A stretch of DNA of 64,000 nt from Hyphomicrobiales bacterium (GTDB lineage: Bacteria > Pseudomonadota > Alphaproteobacteria > Rhizobiales > Rhizobiaceae), in assembly GCA_900473745.1 (NCBI GenBank), contig UCMW01000009.1, positions 124,001 through 188,000 on the forward strand, in the 5' to 3' direction. Position numbers and translations under genes: made by a program. The stretch's first letter is position 1. Each line of letters starts with the position of its first letter. Below are positions 26,604-35,492 of this stretch, in pieces. The notes beneath the pieces are model-generated. The model made no database searches, was not told the origin of the DNA, and saw nothing but the letters and a program-made list of their open reading frames with translations.

Positions 26604-26814
26604 CGACGAGGCGCCCGACCTTTCGGTCAGCCCCTGGGTGGAAAAATTTGAGGCGGCACCCGTTCGTAGTGGACGCCCCAAAAGTCCAAAGACCAAGGTC
26701 TCCACAACAATCCGACTCGACCAAGAGGTGATCGATGCCTTTCGCGCGGAAGGTCCGGGCTGGCAGTCCCGGATCAATGCTGTGTTGAAGGACTGGCTTC
26801 GGACGAAAGCCTGA
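26557..26814 (+). CDS. brnA: BrnA family antitoxin (first copy)
   Basis: The 85-residue antitoxin ends with the BrnA ribbon-helix-helix region: KVSTTIRLDQEVIDAFRAEG followed by GWQSRINAVLKDWL. The N-terminal part, rich in Asp and Ser, should wrap the toxin. The ATG at 26557 lies inside brnT; a GTG at 26563 is a possible alternative. Autoregulation of the brnTA promoter by the complex is known in the family. Confidence 0.9.
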   Translation: MTVSTPSTKLDLSDIDDEAPDLSVSPWVEKFEAAPVRSGRPKSPKTKVSTTIRLDQEVIDAFRAEGPGWQSRINAVLKDWLRTKA

Positions 26815-27024
26815 TTTTCGTTCGTCGAAGGATGCGCGTCTCCGAGAATTCCTGTGCTTCAATTTCAGTTTTTCGGATCGACGTCCGGACAAAGCTCAGG
26901 CATAGCAGCACGCAATTCAAGTTTTCGACGCGCCGGTGACCGTTCACCGTGCCCGCGTCATCCGATCTGCAGCCCGACCCGAGACTGGGAAGGCGGAGAT
27001 TGGTTCGTCCGGAGAGAGACCCCG

Positions 27025-27237
27025 ATGATCAAGATCATGGTATTGCTGCATGCCGCGCAAGGCCGGGAGTGGCAGACGCCGCCGAAGGGCACGAGTTTGA
27101 AGACGCTTGGCGAGGCCGAGGAAGAGGGGCTGATCGAGATCCGCGGCGAATTCCAGAAGCGGCAGTTTCGGCTGACGGCGCGCGGCTTCGATATGGTGGA
27201 GCGCGACCGGCGGCGGCTGGAAGCGCGGCGGAGCTGA
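27025..27237 (+). CDS. Small conserved-looking protein of unknown function
   Basis: The 70-residue product (MIKIMVLLHAAQG start, C-terminal FDMVERDRRRLEARRS) looks like a small alpha/beta or winged-helix domain, with EEEGLIEIRGEFQKRQFRLT reminiscent of a wing. No family is recognised. GGAGAGAG lies 6 nt before the ATG at 27025, supporting translation. The haloacid dehalogenase gene follows 72 nt downstream. The 210 bp before this gene hold nothing I can support. Confidence 0.6.
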   Translation: MIKIMVLLHAAQGREWQTPPKGTSLKTLGEAEEEGLIEIRGEFQKRQFRLTARGFDMVERDRRRLEARRS

Positions 27238-27309
27238 AGGCTCAAAGCACGGCCGGGCGACTTGATCACCGTCATGGCGCGCCCTACCCTTCCGTTCCGG
27301 GAGGACGCC

Positions 27310-28014
27310 ATGAACCAGCAGGACGTATCGCACACCAAGCGCAAATCCGGCGCGGAGCCGAAGGCCTATGTCTTCGACGCCTATGGGACGCTGTTCGACG
27401 TGCATTCGGCGGTGCGTCGGCATGCGGGAGCGATGGGGCCTGACGCGCAGGCCTTTTCCGATCTCTGGCGGGTGAAGCAGCTCGAATATACCTGGGTAAC
27501 GAGCCTGATGGGTCAGTACCGGGATTTCTCTGATCTGACCGAAAATGCCCTCGATTTCTGCCTTCAACGCTTTCCGGCCGTGGAACGGGGACTGAAGACC
27601 GAACTCATGGAGGCCTATCGGCGGCTCGACTGTTTTGCCGAAGTGCCGGCTGTGCTGTCAGCGCTGCGAGACGAAGGGGCGAAGGTCGCGATCCTGTCCA
27701 ACGGCACGCCCCGGATGCTGGAGGAGGCGGTCGAGGCGGCTGGTATCGGACACCTGCTCGATGATATCTTCTCGGTCCATCCGCTCCGGATCTACAAGAC
27801 GGCACCGGCGGCCTACGCGCTCGTCACCTCGACCTATCGGATCGCGGCACCGGACATCGCCTTCCAGTCGTCGAACCGCTGGGACATCGCCGGCGCCAAG
27901 GCATTCGGATTTGTGTGCCACTGGATCAACAGATCCGGCGCGCCGGAGGAATATGCGGACTTGCCGCCAGACGAGGTGATGAGCACGCTGAACGGGCTCC
28001 TCACATCCGACTGA
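27310..28014 (+). CDS. (S)-2-haloacid dehalogenase type II (HAD superfamily)
   Basis: The 234-residue protein has the HAD motifs of L-2-haloacid dehalogenases: nucleophile D23 in YVFDAYGTLFDV, AILSNGTPRML, the Lys in RIYKTAPAAY, and the diagnostic SSNRWDIAGAKAFG. The enzyme would hydrolyse short-chain L-2-haloacids to D-2-hydroxyacids. GGGAGGAC lies just before ATG 27310, so this start is preferred to one at 27262. Confidence 0.92.
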   Translation: MNQQDVSHTKRKSGAEPKAYVFDAYGTLFDVHSAVRRHAGAMGPDAQAFSDLWRVKQLEYTWVTSLMGQYRDFSDLTENALDFCLQRFPAVERGLKTELMEAYRRLDCFAEVPAVLSALRDEGAKVAILSNGTPRMLEEAVEAAGIGHLLDDIFSVHPLRIYKTAPAAYALVTSTYRIAAPDIAFQSSNRWDIAGAKAFGFVCHWINRSGAPEEYADLPPDEVMSTLNGLLTSD

Positions 28015-28062
28015 GCCGCGACCGTGTCGCGGGCGATGCCGCGGCACGGTATCTGCGGTCCT

Positions 28063-28842
28063 TCAAGCTTTGGACGCGCTGCCCTCCCGCGCCTTGCGGG
28101 CGAACTCGTTCAGGGCCGCGAATGTCTGGTCGAAGCGGTTTTCCGCTTCCGCGGAGCGCAGGAAGCCGACCCGTTCGACGAGGATCTCGGCCGGTGTCGG
28201 CTGCTTTGCGAAAAGCCCCATGACCTCGTCGATGAAGGCCTCGAGCGGCATATAGCCCTCGCGGGTCGACTGGCCGGGCGTGAGTTCCGTCTGAACGGCG
28301 GGCGGTGCGAGTTCGATCACCTCGACCTTGCCGGACAGCGCATCGCGCAGGCTTTGCGTGTAGCTGTGAATCGCGGCCTTGGTGGCCGAATAGGTGGGCG
28401 TTGCCACCAGCGGCACGAAGGCGAGGCCGGAGGAGACGTTGACGATCGCCGCATTCGGACGGGCTGCCAGATGCTCGACCAGCGCATCGATGAGCCTGAT
28501 CGGACCGAGCAGATTGGTGGTGATCGTCGCTTCCGCATCGGTGAGATCGCGAGCCCGGTCGAGCGCCTCGAAGCGCATGATGCCGGCGTTGTTGATCAGC
28601 ACGTTTACATCCGGGAAGCGGGAGACCAGTGTTTCGGCAAAGGCCGCGATGGCGGCGGGGTCTTCGATGTCGAGCGGCAGGGCATGCATGTTCGACCGAT
28701 CGCCGACGACGGCCTGAAGGCTTTCGAGCCTGCGTCCGGCGACGATCACGGTGTTGCCGAGGTCGTGGAAACGATGGGCGAGTGCTGCCCCGATGCCAGA
28801 GCCGCCGCCGGTGATGAGGATGGTATTGCCTGTCATGTGCAT
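28063..28842 (-). CDS. Short-chain dehydrogenase/reductase (DltE-like)
   Basis: The 259-residue SDR has the NAD(P) motif TGGGSGIG (11-18), NNAG (84-87) and the catalytic YSATK with Y151 and K155. Sequence flavour (IEDPAAIAAF, PAVQTELTPGQ) is close to the DltE group of SDRs. The substrate is unknown. It is divergent from an HxlR-type regulator 103 bp away, which probably controls it. Confidence 0.9.
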   Translation of the reverse strand: MHMTGNTILITGGGSGIGAALAHRFHDLGNTVIVAGRRLESLQAVVGDRSNMHALPLDIEDPAAIAAFAETLVSRFPDVNVLINNAGIMRFEALDRARDLTDAEATITTNLLGPIRLIDALVEHLAARPNAAIVNVSSGLAFVPLVATPTYSATKAAIHSYTQSLRDALSGKVEVIELAPPAVQTELTPGQSTREGYMPLEAFIDEVMGLFAKQPTPAEILVERVGFLRSAEAENRFDQTFAALNEFARKAREGSASKA

Positions 28843-28945
28843 GGGAAAGCCTCTTTGCTGTTGTGCTTCCCAAACCTAGGATCCATACTCTCTTTATCGA
28901 AGTAGGCACCGAAAAGATTTATACACACCAAATGGAGAGTGTCTG

Positions 28946-29350
28946 ATGTCCAAGGCGAATCCTCTCGTTCAAAATATCGTTCCGCTCGCCGTCGACCCGC
29001 AAATCGAGGCGCTGGTGCGCGACATCATCTCCAAGGTGGCGGACAAATGGACCATGCTGATCCTCGAGGCGCTGGAGGAGCATGGCACGCTGCGCTTCAC
29101 TCAACTCGGCCGGACGGTCGGGGGCATCAGCCAGAAGATGCTGACCCAAACGGTCCGCCAGATGGAAGAGGACGGGCTGGTGCAGCGCACGGTGCATCCC
29201 GTCATCCCTCCGCATGTCGATTACACACTGACGTCGCTCGGACAAAGCCTCGGCGAGGCCTTTTGCGGCGTGTGGATCTGGGCGGAAGAGCACCGGGACG
29301 AGATCGAGGAGGCGCGGCGGGTTTTTGCTGCTGCGACGCGGAAAGGTTAG
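28946..29350 (+). CDS. HxlR family transcriptional regulator
   Basis: The 134-residue winged-helix protein matches HxlR/DUF24: [41 protein letters not shown], then [20 protein letters not shown]. It lacks the N-terminal sensory Cys found in YodB/QorR-type members. It is divergent from the SDR gene and followed 37 nt later by the methyltransferase gene, so it may also be cotranscribed with it. Confidence 0.92.
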   Translation: MSKANPLVQNIVPLAVDPQIEALVRDIISKVADKWTMLILEALEEHGTLRFTQLGRTVGGISQKMLTQTVRQMEEDGLVQRTVHPVIPPHVDYTLTSLGQSLGEAFCGVWIWAEEHRDEIEEARRVFAAATRKG

Positions 29351-29387
29351 GCCAGCCTTACAACCTCAAATACTTCGGGAGGGACCC

Positions 29388-30161
29388 ATGGGCTGGAACG
29401 CCGCGCAATATCTCAAGTTCGAGGACGAGCGGACGCGGCCGGCGCGCGATCTGTTGGCACGGGTGCCGATCACCGAAGCGCGACGCGTGGTGGATCTCGG
29501 CTGCGGACCCGGCAATTCGACGGAACTGCTGGTCGAGCGTTTCGGCCCTGATGCCGTGACCGGGCTCGACAGCGACGACGACATGCTGGCCAAGGCGCGC
29601 GCCCGCCTGCCGGGCATCCCGTTCATCCAGGCGGATCTGGCCTCGTGGCGGCCGGACGTGTCCGTCGACCTGCTCTACGCCAATGCCGTGCTCCAATGGC
29701 TTCCCGATCATCTCGACATCATGGCCCGGTTGATGGAAGAGAGCCTCGTTCCCGGCAGCGTGCTGGCGGTGCAGATGCCGGACAATTTCGGCGAACCCAG
29801 CCATGTGGCGATGGAGGAGACAGGTGCGGACGGACCCTGGTCGCAAGCCTTTGCCAGCGGAAGAATCCGGCGGCCCCGGCTGCCCGCTCCGGCCGAGTAT
29901 CTGCGCAGGCTGCAAGGGCTCTCGGCCAAGATCGATGTCTGGCATACGGTCTACTACCACCCGATGGCGGATGCCGAGGCGATCGTCGCCTGGGTCGAGA
30001 GCACGGGACTGAGACCCTATCTGGCGGCGGTGGCGCCCGACGAGCGCACGGCTTTCCGGGCGGCCTATCTGGCACGGATCGAGCGGGCCTATCCGCCGAT
30101 GGCCGATGGACGGCGGCTGCTCGCCTTTCCGCGGTTTTTCGTTGTCGCGGTCAAGGCGTGA
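29388..30161 (+). CDS. tam: Trans-aconitate 2-methyltransferase
   Basis: The 257-residue class I methyltransferase matches Tam: N-terminal W-A-Q-Y-L-K-F, SAM motif [15 protein letters not shown] (about 34-48), then [13 protein letters not shown] (about 93-105) and [13 protein letters not shown]. Tam methylates trans-aconitate, an inhibitor of aconitase formed from the TCA intermediate cis-aconitate. A strong GGGAGGG precedes ATG 29388. Confidence 0.94.
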   Translation: MGWNAAQYLKFEDERTRPARDLLARVPITEARRVVDLGCGPGNSTELLVERFGPDAVTGLDSDDDMLAKARARLPGIPFIQADLASWRPDVSVDLLYANAVLQWLPDHLDIMARLMEESLVPGSVLAVQMPDNFGEPSHVAMEETGADGPWSQAFASGRIRRPRLPAPAEYLRRLQGLSAKIDVWHTVYYHPMADAEAIVAWVESTGLRPYLAAVAPDERTAFRAAYLARIERAYPPMADGRRLLAFPRFFVVAVKA

Positions 30162-30200
30162 GCAGGATGCGGGCCGGTCCTTGTCCGGCCCCACCAGAGG

Positions 30201-31289
30201 TCAGAGCCAGCCCTTGCGCTTGAAGACGAGAAAGGGCAGGAGCGCCGAGAGCAGCATGATGGCGAGCGCCATCGGATAGCCGATCTGCCAGCTCAGTTCC
30301 GGCATGGTCTCGAAGTTCATGCCATAGATCGACGCGACGAGCGTCGGCGGCAGGAAGGCGACCGAGGCGACGGTGAAGATCTTGATGATCTGGTTCTGCT
30401 CCAGATTGATCAGGCCCAGTGTCGCATCGAGGAGGAAGTTGATCTTGTCCTGCAGGAATTGCGCATGGTCGCCGAGCGAGCCGGCGTCGCGCTGCAGGAG
30501 CTTGATCCTCTGCCGGGTATCCTTGGCACCCTTGCGGGCCGGCGCCTCGAGAGCGGCGTGATAGGCGACGAGGCGGGAGATCGAGACGAGGCTTTCGCGG
30601 GTTGCCGTCAGGAGGTCACCCTTGCGGCCGATCTGCTCGATCAGCGCCTGAAGGTCGCGCGTGCTCGTACCGGCCTTGCCGCCGGCCTGGCCCTTGTTGC
30701 CGCTGTTCTTGGCGCGAAAGACCTCGCGGGAGACACCGTCGATCTCGTTGCCGACCCGTTCCAGGACGTCGGCCATGCGGTCGATGATCGCTTCCAAGAG
30801 ACCGAGCATCACCGTCTCGCCGCCGACACAGGCAAGGCCGTTCGGGCGGCGGGCACGGGCAAGGAATGCGGCAAAGGGTTTCGGCTCCGCATAGCGGATG
30901 GTGACGAGGGACGCGGCCCTGAGGATGAAGGTGACCGGCGTCTTGACCGGATCGTCGCCGTCGAGACCGGCAAGCGCCGTCATGGTCATGAACTCGGCGC
31001 CATCCTCCTGATAGAGACGGGCGGAGAGCTCGATTTCCTCCATCTCGTCGCGGGTCGGAAGATCGAGGCCGAGCGCCTCCTCGACGAGGCGGATCTCGCC
31101 GGGTTCGGGATTGAGGAGATCGAACCAAATCGGGCCGGGCTTGCGGGCGACGGCGGGCTCGACGGCCGCCGGCTCACTTGCTGGCGCTGCGGCACCGGCC
31201 ATAGATGCCACAGGCACGGCGTTGGCGACGAGCACATCGGTATCGACGGGCACAAGATGTTCGGCTTCGCGGGAAAACAGGCGCAGCAT
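30201..31289 (-). CDS. corA: CorA family divalent cation transporter
   Basis: The 362-residue protein has a large cytosolic N-terminal domain and two C-terminal membrane helices with the selectivity motif YGMNFETMPELSW (about 322-334), diagnostic of CorA Mg2+/Co2+ (or Ni2+) channels. It ends in the usual basic FKRKGWL. An Ala/Pro-rich insert (about 25-55) and a Gly/Lys-rich insert near residue 205 are unusual. ATG 31289 is preceded by AAGGAGAG. The gene is convergent with tam. Confidence 0.93.
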   Translation of the reverse strand: MLRLFSREAEHLVPVDTDVLVANAVPVASMAGAAAPASEPAAVEPAVARKPGPIWFDLLNPEPGEIRLVEEALGLDLPTRDEMEEIELSARLYQEDGAEFMTMTALAGLDGDDPVKTPVTFILRAASLVTIRYAEPKPFAAFLARARRPNGLACVGGETVMLGLLEAIIDRMADVLERVGNEIDGVSREVFRAKNSGNKGQAGGKAGTSTRDLQALIEQIGRKGDLLTATRESLVSISRLVAYHAALEAPARKGAKDTRQRIKLLQRDAGSLGDHAQFLQDKINFLLDATLGLINLEQNQIIKIFTVASVAFLPPTLVASIYGMNFETMPELSWQIGYPMALAIMLLSALLPFLVFKRKGWL

Positions 31290-31647
31290 GGGTCTCTCCT
31301 TCGGCGGCCTCAAGACCGCCTCGCCCATGCGCATGCAGGACTAGAGACGGGCCTTTGGCCAAATGTCTGACGTCGAACTTCGACTGTCGGGGTTCATCTT
31401 TCTGGTCCTCTTGATCGGTGCATCCGCAAGGGGATGCCCATGCGGGAGACATGTGACCGCAGGCGCGAAAAGTCAAGCTGCGCCGGGCGCGCGGGAGCCG
31501 TGTCGGAATGTCGTGGCCGAGGCCTTGTTCAGCCGACCACCGGCCCCGTCACGAAAGCGTGGCGACCGGCGTTTTTCTCGGTTATGGAGACGCAAGAATA
31601 GAGCTTCGCCGCAGGGTGAGGCAACGAGAGACGAGGAATCCCGAAAG
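31290..31647. other. Divergent intergenic region between corA and the DUF982 gene
   Basis: This 358-bp stretch contains a small hairpin near 31422-31440 (GCATCC/GGATGC arms) but no gene, recognisable riboswitch or repeat. It presumably holds the promoters of both flanking genes. Confidence 0.4.
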
Positions 31648-31896
31648 ATGAGCCAGACCTGGAGCAAGCCCGTGATCCTGCACGGCATCGGCGAAGAGGG
31701 CGAGGATGTCGTGGTCGATTGTTCCCTCGGCGCCTCCTGGGCGCTGATCGAGGACTGGCCGGAAGAAGAGAGCGAGGTGCTGGACAAGGCGCTGCTCGTG
31801 CTGGCCGCCGTCGCCCAGGGCAAGGCCAAGGAAGAGGACGGTCGCAAGGCGCTGATCTCGGCCGCACTCGCAGCCGGGGTGAAGATCACCGCCTGA
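31648..31896 (+). CDS. DUF982 domain-containing small protein
   Basis: The 82-residue protein has the DUF982 pattern, a family abundant in rhizobia: MSQTWSKPVILHGIG, a central WALIEDWPEEESEVLDKA and a terminal ALISAALAAGVKI. Its function is unknown. The start at 31648 gives the normal family length. It ends 9 nt before the convergent YqaA-type gene. Confidence 0.85.
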   Translation: MSQTWSKPVILHGIGEEGEDVVVDCSLGASWALIEDWPEEESEVLDKALLVLAAVAQGKAKEEDGRKALISAALAAGVKITA

Positions 31897-31905
31897 GGCC
31901 TCGGA

Positions 31906-32346
31906 TCACATCAGACCGAGTGTGATGGCCGAGAGCACCGCATAGCGTCCGGCCTTGGCGATCGTCACCAGGAGAAGGAAGGTCGGCAAGGGTGTGCGAA
32001 GGACACCGGCGACGACGGTCAGAGGATCGCCGATGACCGGGACCCAAGAGAGAAGCAGCGACCAGAGGCCGAAGCGGCGATACCAGGCTTCGGCGCGAGC
32101 GAGCTTGTCTTCTGATACGGGAAACCAGGACCGGTGGCGAAACCGCTCGATGAAGCGGCCGAGCAGCCAGTTGACCACCGAACCCAGAACATTGCCTGTC
32201 GTCGCGACGAGCAGCAAGAGAAGGACCGACTGGTCGCCGGCGAGGATCAGGCCGACAAGCACGGCTTCCGATTGGGCAGGGATGATGGTCGCGGCGAGGA
32301 AGGCGGCGAGAAAAAGTCCGAGATAGGTTGCGAGAGCGGTGATCAC
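31906..32346 (-). CDS. YqaA/DedA-type membrane protein (VTT superfamily)
   Basis: The 146-residue protein has three or four hydrophobic segments and DedA/YqaA-like features: AAFLAATIIPAQSEAVLVG (about 14-32), GNVLGSVVNWLLGR (about 51-64) and WVPVIGDPLTVVAGVLR (about 102-118). Members are lipid scramblase-related membrane proteins of unclear function. Its stop nearly meets that of the convergent DUF982 gene. Confidence 0.9.
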   Translation of the reverse strand: MITALATYLGLFLAAFLAATIIPAQSEAVLVGLILAGDQSVLLLLLVATTGNVLGSVVNWLLGRFIERFRHRSWFPVSEDKLARAEAWYRRFGLWSLLLSWVPVIGDPLTVVAGVLRTPLPTFLLLVTIAKAGRYAVLSAITLGLM

Positions 32347-32448
32347 CGCCGAGCACTAGCCCGGCGCAGCCGGTCTGGCAATCGCCGGCGCCAGGCAATT
32401 GCCGAGCATAGGGCGCCGCCATCTGCAGCCCCTTGCTCTCATAAACAG

Positions 32449-32488
32449 AAAAGGCCGCCACGCATCCGGGGGACGATGCGTGGCGGCC
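32449..32488 (-). terminator. Strong terminator after the 104-residue hypothetical gene
   Basis: Perfect 14-bp arms (32453-32466 and 32475-32488) and an 8-nt loop are followed on the minus strand by TTTT. It lies 36 bp beyond the stop of the minus-strand gene at 32525. Confidence 0.85.
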
Positions 32489-32524
32489 GGATGGCCGGGG
32501 GCTGGCCATCGAAGTTCGTGTCGG

Positions 32525-32839
32525 TCAGACGACGCGGCGGGCGGCTTCCTCGATGCGCTCGGCAGAGCCGACCTCGTCTGCATCCCGAACGATCGTGCCT
32601 TCGACGCGGGCGCCGGGCTGGAGACCGCCCGGGGCCTCGTCGCGCACCGCATGCGGCGTCGGCGTTGTGATGGCGCCGTGACCGGGATCGTTTACGTCCT
32701 GGCCGCGCACCCCGTCTTCATCCGTTGTGCGCTCGCGATCGGCGGCGAGCTTTCTCGCCTGCTGTTCGGCCGTCGCGCGGGTGATCAGGGTCGAAAGATC
32801 GGAGTCGGTGTAATCGGCAAAATCGATGTCGGGGGCCAT
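32525..32839 (-). CDS. Small hydrophilic protein of unknown function
   Basis: The 104-residue product has no signal or membrane segment. It is strongly charged, with low-complexity Asp/Arg/Glu content suggesting disorder (MAPDIDFADYTDSDL start, ERIEEAARRVV end). I do not recognise a family. ATG 32839 follows an AGGAGCAC ribosome-binding site. A terminator follows, so it is a genuine transcription unit. The next gene upstream encodes a similar small acidic protein. Confidence 0.6.
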   Translation of the reverse strand: MAPDIDFADYTDSDLSTLITRATAEQQARKLAADRERTTDEDGVRGQDVNDPGHGAITTPTPHAVRDEAPGGLQPGARVEGTIVRDADEVGSAERIEEAARRVV

Positions 32840-32934
32840 GGTGTGCTCCTGTTTTGAGGTCGGAGGTAGAACGCCTGATGCGGGCAAAGGTGCCATGCGC
32901 AGACGAACATTCCCGGCGTCGCGCGGTCGCTCGC

Positions 32935-33201
32935 TCAACGTTCCGGATTGTCGGCATTGGCGAGCGGTGACGGGCGGCCATCCGGGCCATCCTCGCCCTG
33001 ACGCTGCTCGATGTCCTCCATGTCCTGATCCACCAGATAGGCGTCCGTGGTCCCGAGTCGGGCGGCTTCGCGGACGGCATCGTGACTGATGCCATCGACG
33101 GCACCGTCGTCGACATGACTTTCCACCCGGTCTTCGCGCAAAGGGCGATCAGTGTCCTGATCGGCTGCGGTATCTGGGCGATGAATATCTTTGTCGGTCA
33201 T
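32935..33201 (-). CDS. Small acidic protein of unknown function
   Basis: The 88-residue product is very rich in Asp, Glu and Arg and is probably disordered apart from a possible central helix (VREAARLGTTDAYLVDQDME). No family is recognised; similar small hydrophilic genes in rhizobia are often stress-induced, but that is inference. The strong GGAGG lies 5 nt before ATG 33201, which is preferred over 33213. The gene may be cotranscribed with the small protein gene 95 nt downstream. Confidence 0.6.
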   Translation of the reverse strand: MTDKDIHRPDTAADQDTDRPLREDRVESHVDDGAVDGISHDAVREAARLGTTDAYLVDQDMEDIEQRQGEDGPDGRPSPLANADNPER

Positions 33202-33374
33202 GATTGCCTCCAAGGCAGGCAGTTTTCTGGTTGCCTGTCACAACGAAGCTGGGCCGTGCTTCGTTCCCTGTCGGCTGAGATGTGACCTTCGCGCCCGGCC
33301 TTCGACCCCGTGGCACGGACCGGAATGCCCGCGAGACGAAGGACGGCAAGCGCTACGGGATCCGCTTCTGCCTG

Positions 33375-33412
33375 TGAGGGAGGCCGGGTCGGGGGTGCCC
33401 CGGCCTCCCTCA
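33375..33412. terminator. Long GC-rich hairpin downstream of the SDR gene
   Basis: Perfect 14-bp arms (33375-33388 and 33399-33412) with a 10-nt loop sit 8 bp beyond the stop of the minus-strand SDR gene. There is no T run, so factor-independent termination is uncertain. Confidence 0.55.
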
Positions 33413-33419
33413 CCTCCCC

Positions 33420-34235
33420 TCAGAGCGTCATTTTCTCCTTCGGATGCGGGCTGTCCTCATAGGCACCCCAGATCGACTGGTCGAAATTGATCGTGGCCCC
33501 GGTCATCAAGCCGCTTTCCTCCGACGACAGATAGGCGCAAGCGCGGGCAACCTCGGCCGGGTCGACGAGGCGGCCGAAGGGCTGGCGGGCGGCGGCTTCC
33601 TTCAGCCAGTCGGCCGCTGCGCCGTGATACTCCCGCTGGATCCGGTCTTCGCCGTCGCTCGCCATCCAGCCGATGTTCAAGGCATTGCAGCGGATGCGGT
33701 TTTTCAACAGACCGAAAGCGACGTTGCGGGTCAGCGTGTCGAGGGCGCCCTTGGAGGCGCAATAGGCGGCGATGAAGGGCTGGCCGGCCATTGATGACAT
33801 CGAGGAGATGTTGACGATCGTGCCCTCGACGCCGTCGCGCAGCATGAGCTTTACCGCATCCTGGATCAGGAAAAAGGGCGCGCGGGTGTTGATCGCGAAC
33901 ATGCGGTCGAACAGCGCCTCGTCGGTGTCGAGAATGGTGCCGCGATCGGTGATGGCGGCGACATTGACGAGCGCGTCGATACGGCCGAATTTTTCGTCGG
34001 CGGCTGCGATGACCCGGCGGCAGTCGGCCACTTCGCCGAGATCGGCCGCGACGAAATGCACCGGTATGCCATAGCGCTCCTTGATCTCACGCGCCTTGGC
34101 CTCACCTTTGTCGCGGCTGCGGCCGCAGATGACGAGCCCGCCGGCGCCGCGTTCGGCAAAGAGCCTTGCGACTTCCGCGCCCAAGCCTTGCGTGCCGCCG
34201 GTGACAACGGCGATCTTCTTGTCCAGTCTTCCCAT
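33420..34235 (-). CDS. SDR family oxidoreductase in dioxygenase operon
   Basis: The 271-residue SDR has TGGTQGLGAEVA (about 12-23), NVAAITDRG and the catalytic YCASKGALD. It starts either at 34235, which has GAGGG upstream and gives MGRLDKK, or at 34247, where ATGA overlaps the stop of the upstream gene; I use 34235. It is probably cotranscribed with the phytanoyl-CoA dioxygenase-family gene, suggesting that an alcohol produced or exposed by hydroxylation is oxidised. The substrate is unknown. Confidence 0.9.
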   Translation of the reverse strand: MGRLDKKIAVVTGGTQGLGAEVARLFAERGAGGLVICGRSRDKGEAKAREIKERYGIPVHFVAADLGEVADCRRVIAAADEKFGRIDALVNVAAITDRGTILDTDEALFDRMFAINTRAPFFLIQDAVKLMLRDGVEGTIVNISSMSSMAGQPFIAAYCASKGALDTLTRNVAFGLLKNRIRCNALNIGWMASDGEDRIQREYHGAAADWLKEAAARQPFGRLVDPAEVARACAYLSSEESGLMTGATINFDQSIWGAYEDSPHPKEKMTL

Positions 34236-34243
34236 TTGAACCC

Positions 34244-35437
34244 TCATGCCCTGCGCTTGGCAACCTGTGTCTCGACGAGCGCTGCGAAGGCCTCAGGCTC
34301 CATCCCTGCCTGCAGCGCTTCCGCCATCATGGTGTTCTGCGTCTTCGGCGCAAGCCCGCCGACCGGCGGATCGCTGTCGAGATTGGTCGGGAAAGCGTAA
34401 CCTTCGGCCGTCGCGGCGATGGCATTTCCGATCTGGGTCTGCGTCAGCGATCCCGATGTGCGGGCCGCCAGCAGTGCCGGATAGACCGCCTTGCACATGG
34501 CATCGCGGTTGATGCTTTCCATGGCGCGGCCGAAGGCGGAGGAAACCTGGAGCAGGTTCGCCATGCGCCAGATGTCATCAGAGACATTGTTGCCGGCACC
34601 ATGCATGAGAGCCGGATTGAAGAAGACGGCATAGCCCTTTGACAGGGGCAGCTGCACATGGTGCTCGGTGAACACCGCCTGGAATTCCGGCCGGCCGAAG
34701 GCGAGATAACCTTCGAAGAAGCTTTGCGAATAGGGCAGGAAGAGCGTCGGCCCGCTTTCGACCGGCATGTCGCAATGGGCGACGGCGCCCTGCAGGGTGA
34801 GCAGTGGCGAGACGGCGTGGATGTGGCCCGGATAGGCCTGCATCTGCTCCGGCGACATGAAGCCGAGATGATAGTCGCGATGCGGGACCTGCGCCTTGCC
34901 GCCGGGGTTTACCCGGTTCATCTGTGCCGTCATCTGATAACCGCGACCGAGCCAGGCTTCGGACGCCATGGCGATGGCTTCCGAGGCGTAATAGCGGGCG
35001 AAATTGTCGGGGTCGGCAAGCGCGTGTTTCTGCAGCGAATTCCAGATCCGGTCATTGGCGCCGGGCTTGGCGAAATGGTCGGCGGCCGCCTTGCCGCCTT
35101 CCTTCTCGGCCTTGACGATGGCGTTGAAGACCTCGGTCGCGCGGTCGATGACGGAAAGATCCGCAATGGCGTTCTTGATGACGATGACGCCGGGGCCTGT
35201 CGAGAAGGCTTCGACCCATTCAGCCATCAGTTCCAGCCGCGCATCCGGATCCGCGGCGAGCTCGCGGACCCTCGATCCGTCATAGACCAGCACGTTCTTT
35301 TCGACACCAATTGCATAGGGCCAGTCGGCGGGATTGGTCTTCTGTGCAACGAGCGTGCGAAAGCGCTCGACGTCGCCGGCCTGGCTGTCGAGCCAGACCT
35401 TGCCACGGCGACGGCCGGTCAATGTCCTCTGGTCCAT
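34244..35437 (-). CDS. Phytanoyl-CoA dioxygenase family protein
   Basis: The 397-residue protein resembles the PhyH Fe(II)/2-oxoglutarate dioxygenase family. The iron site is visible as H-x-D in QVPHRDYHLGFM (about 187-198) and a distal His in PALMHGAGNN (about 282-291); CDMPVESGPTLFLPYSQ is a typical core strand. The N-terminal 100 residues and C-terminal 80 are extra. Members hydroxylate diverse small molecules. The gene is divergent from a LacI-type regulator and followed directly by an SDR. Confidence 0.85.
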   Translation of the reverse strand: MDQRTLTGRRRGKVWLDSQAGDVERFRTLVAQKTNPADWPYAIGVEKNVLVYDGSRVRELAADPDARLELMAEWVEAFSTGPGVIVIKNAIADLSVIDRATEVFNAIVKAEKEGGKAAADHFAKPGANDRIWNSLQKHALADPDNFARYYASEAIAMASEAWLGRGYQMTAQMNRVNPGGKAQVPHRDYHLGFMSPEQMQAYPGHIHAVSPLLTLQGAVAHCDMPVESGPTLFLPYSQSFFEGYLAFGRPEFQAVFTEHHVQLPLSKGYAVFFNPALMHGAGNNVSDDIWRMANLLQVSSAFGRAMESINRDAMCKAVYPALLAARTSGSLTQTQIGNAIAATAEGYAFPTNLDSDPPVGGLAPKTQNTMMAEALQAGMEPEAFAALVETQVAKRRA

Positions 35438-35462
35438 GATATCCTCCCGAAATCCTCAACCG

Positions 35463-35480
35463 TCTTGACCATAGCCAAGA
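35463..35480. promoter_or_regulatory. Candidate LacI-type operator
   Basis: TCTTG (35463-35467) and CAAGA (35476-35480) form an 18-bp interrupted palindrome in the 55-bp gap between the divergent dioxygenase and LacI genes. Its size and position fit a LacI-family operator controlling both. Confidence 0.45.
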
Positions 35481-35492
35481 GACGGGCGAGAC

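Noticed and set aside
31290..31647. Mg2+ riboswitch upstream of corA
   Set aside because: I looked for an M-box-like structure in the leader of this CorA gene and saw only one small hairpin.
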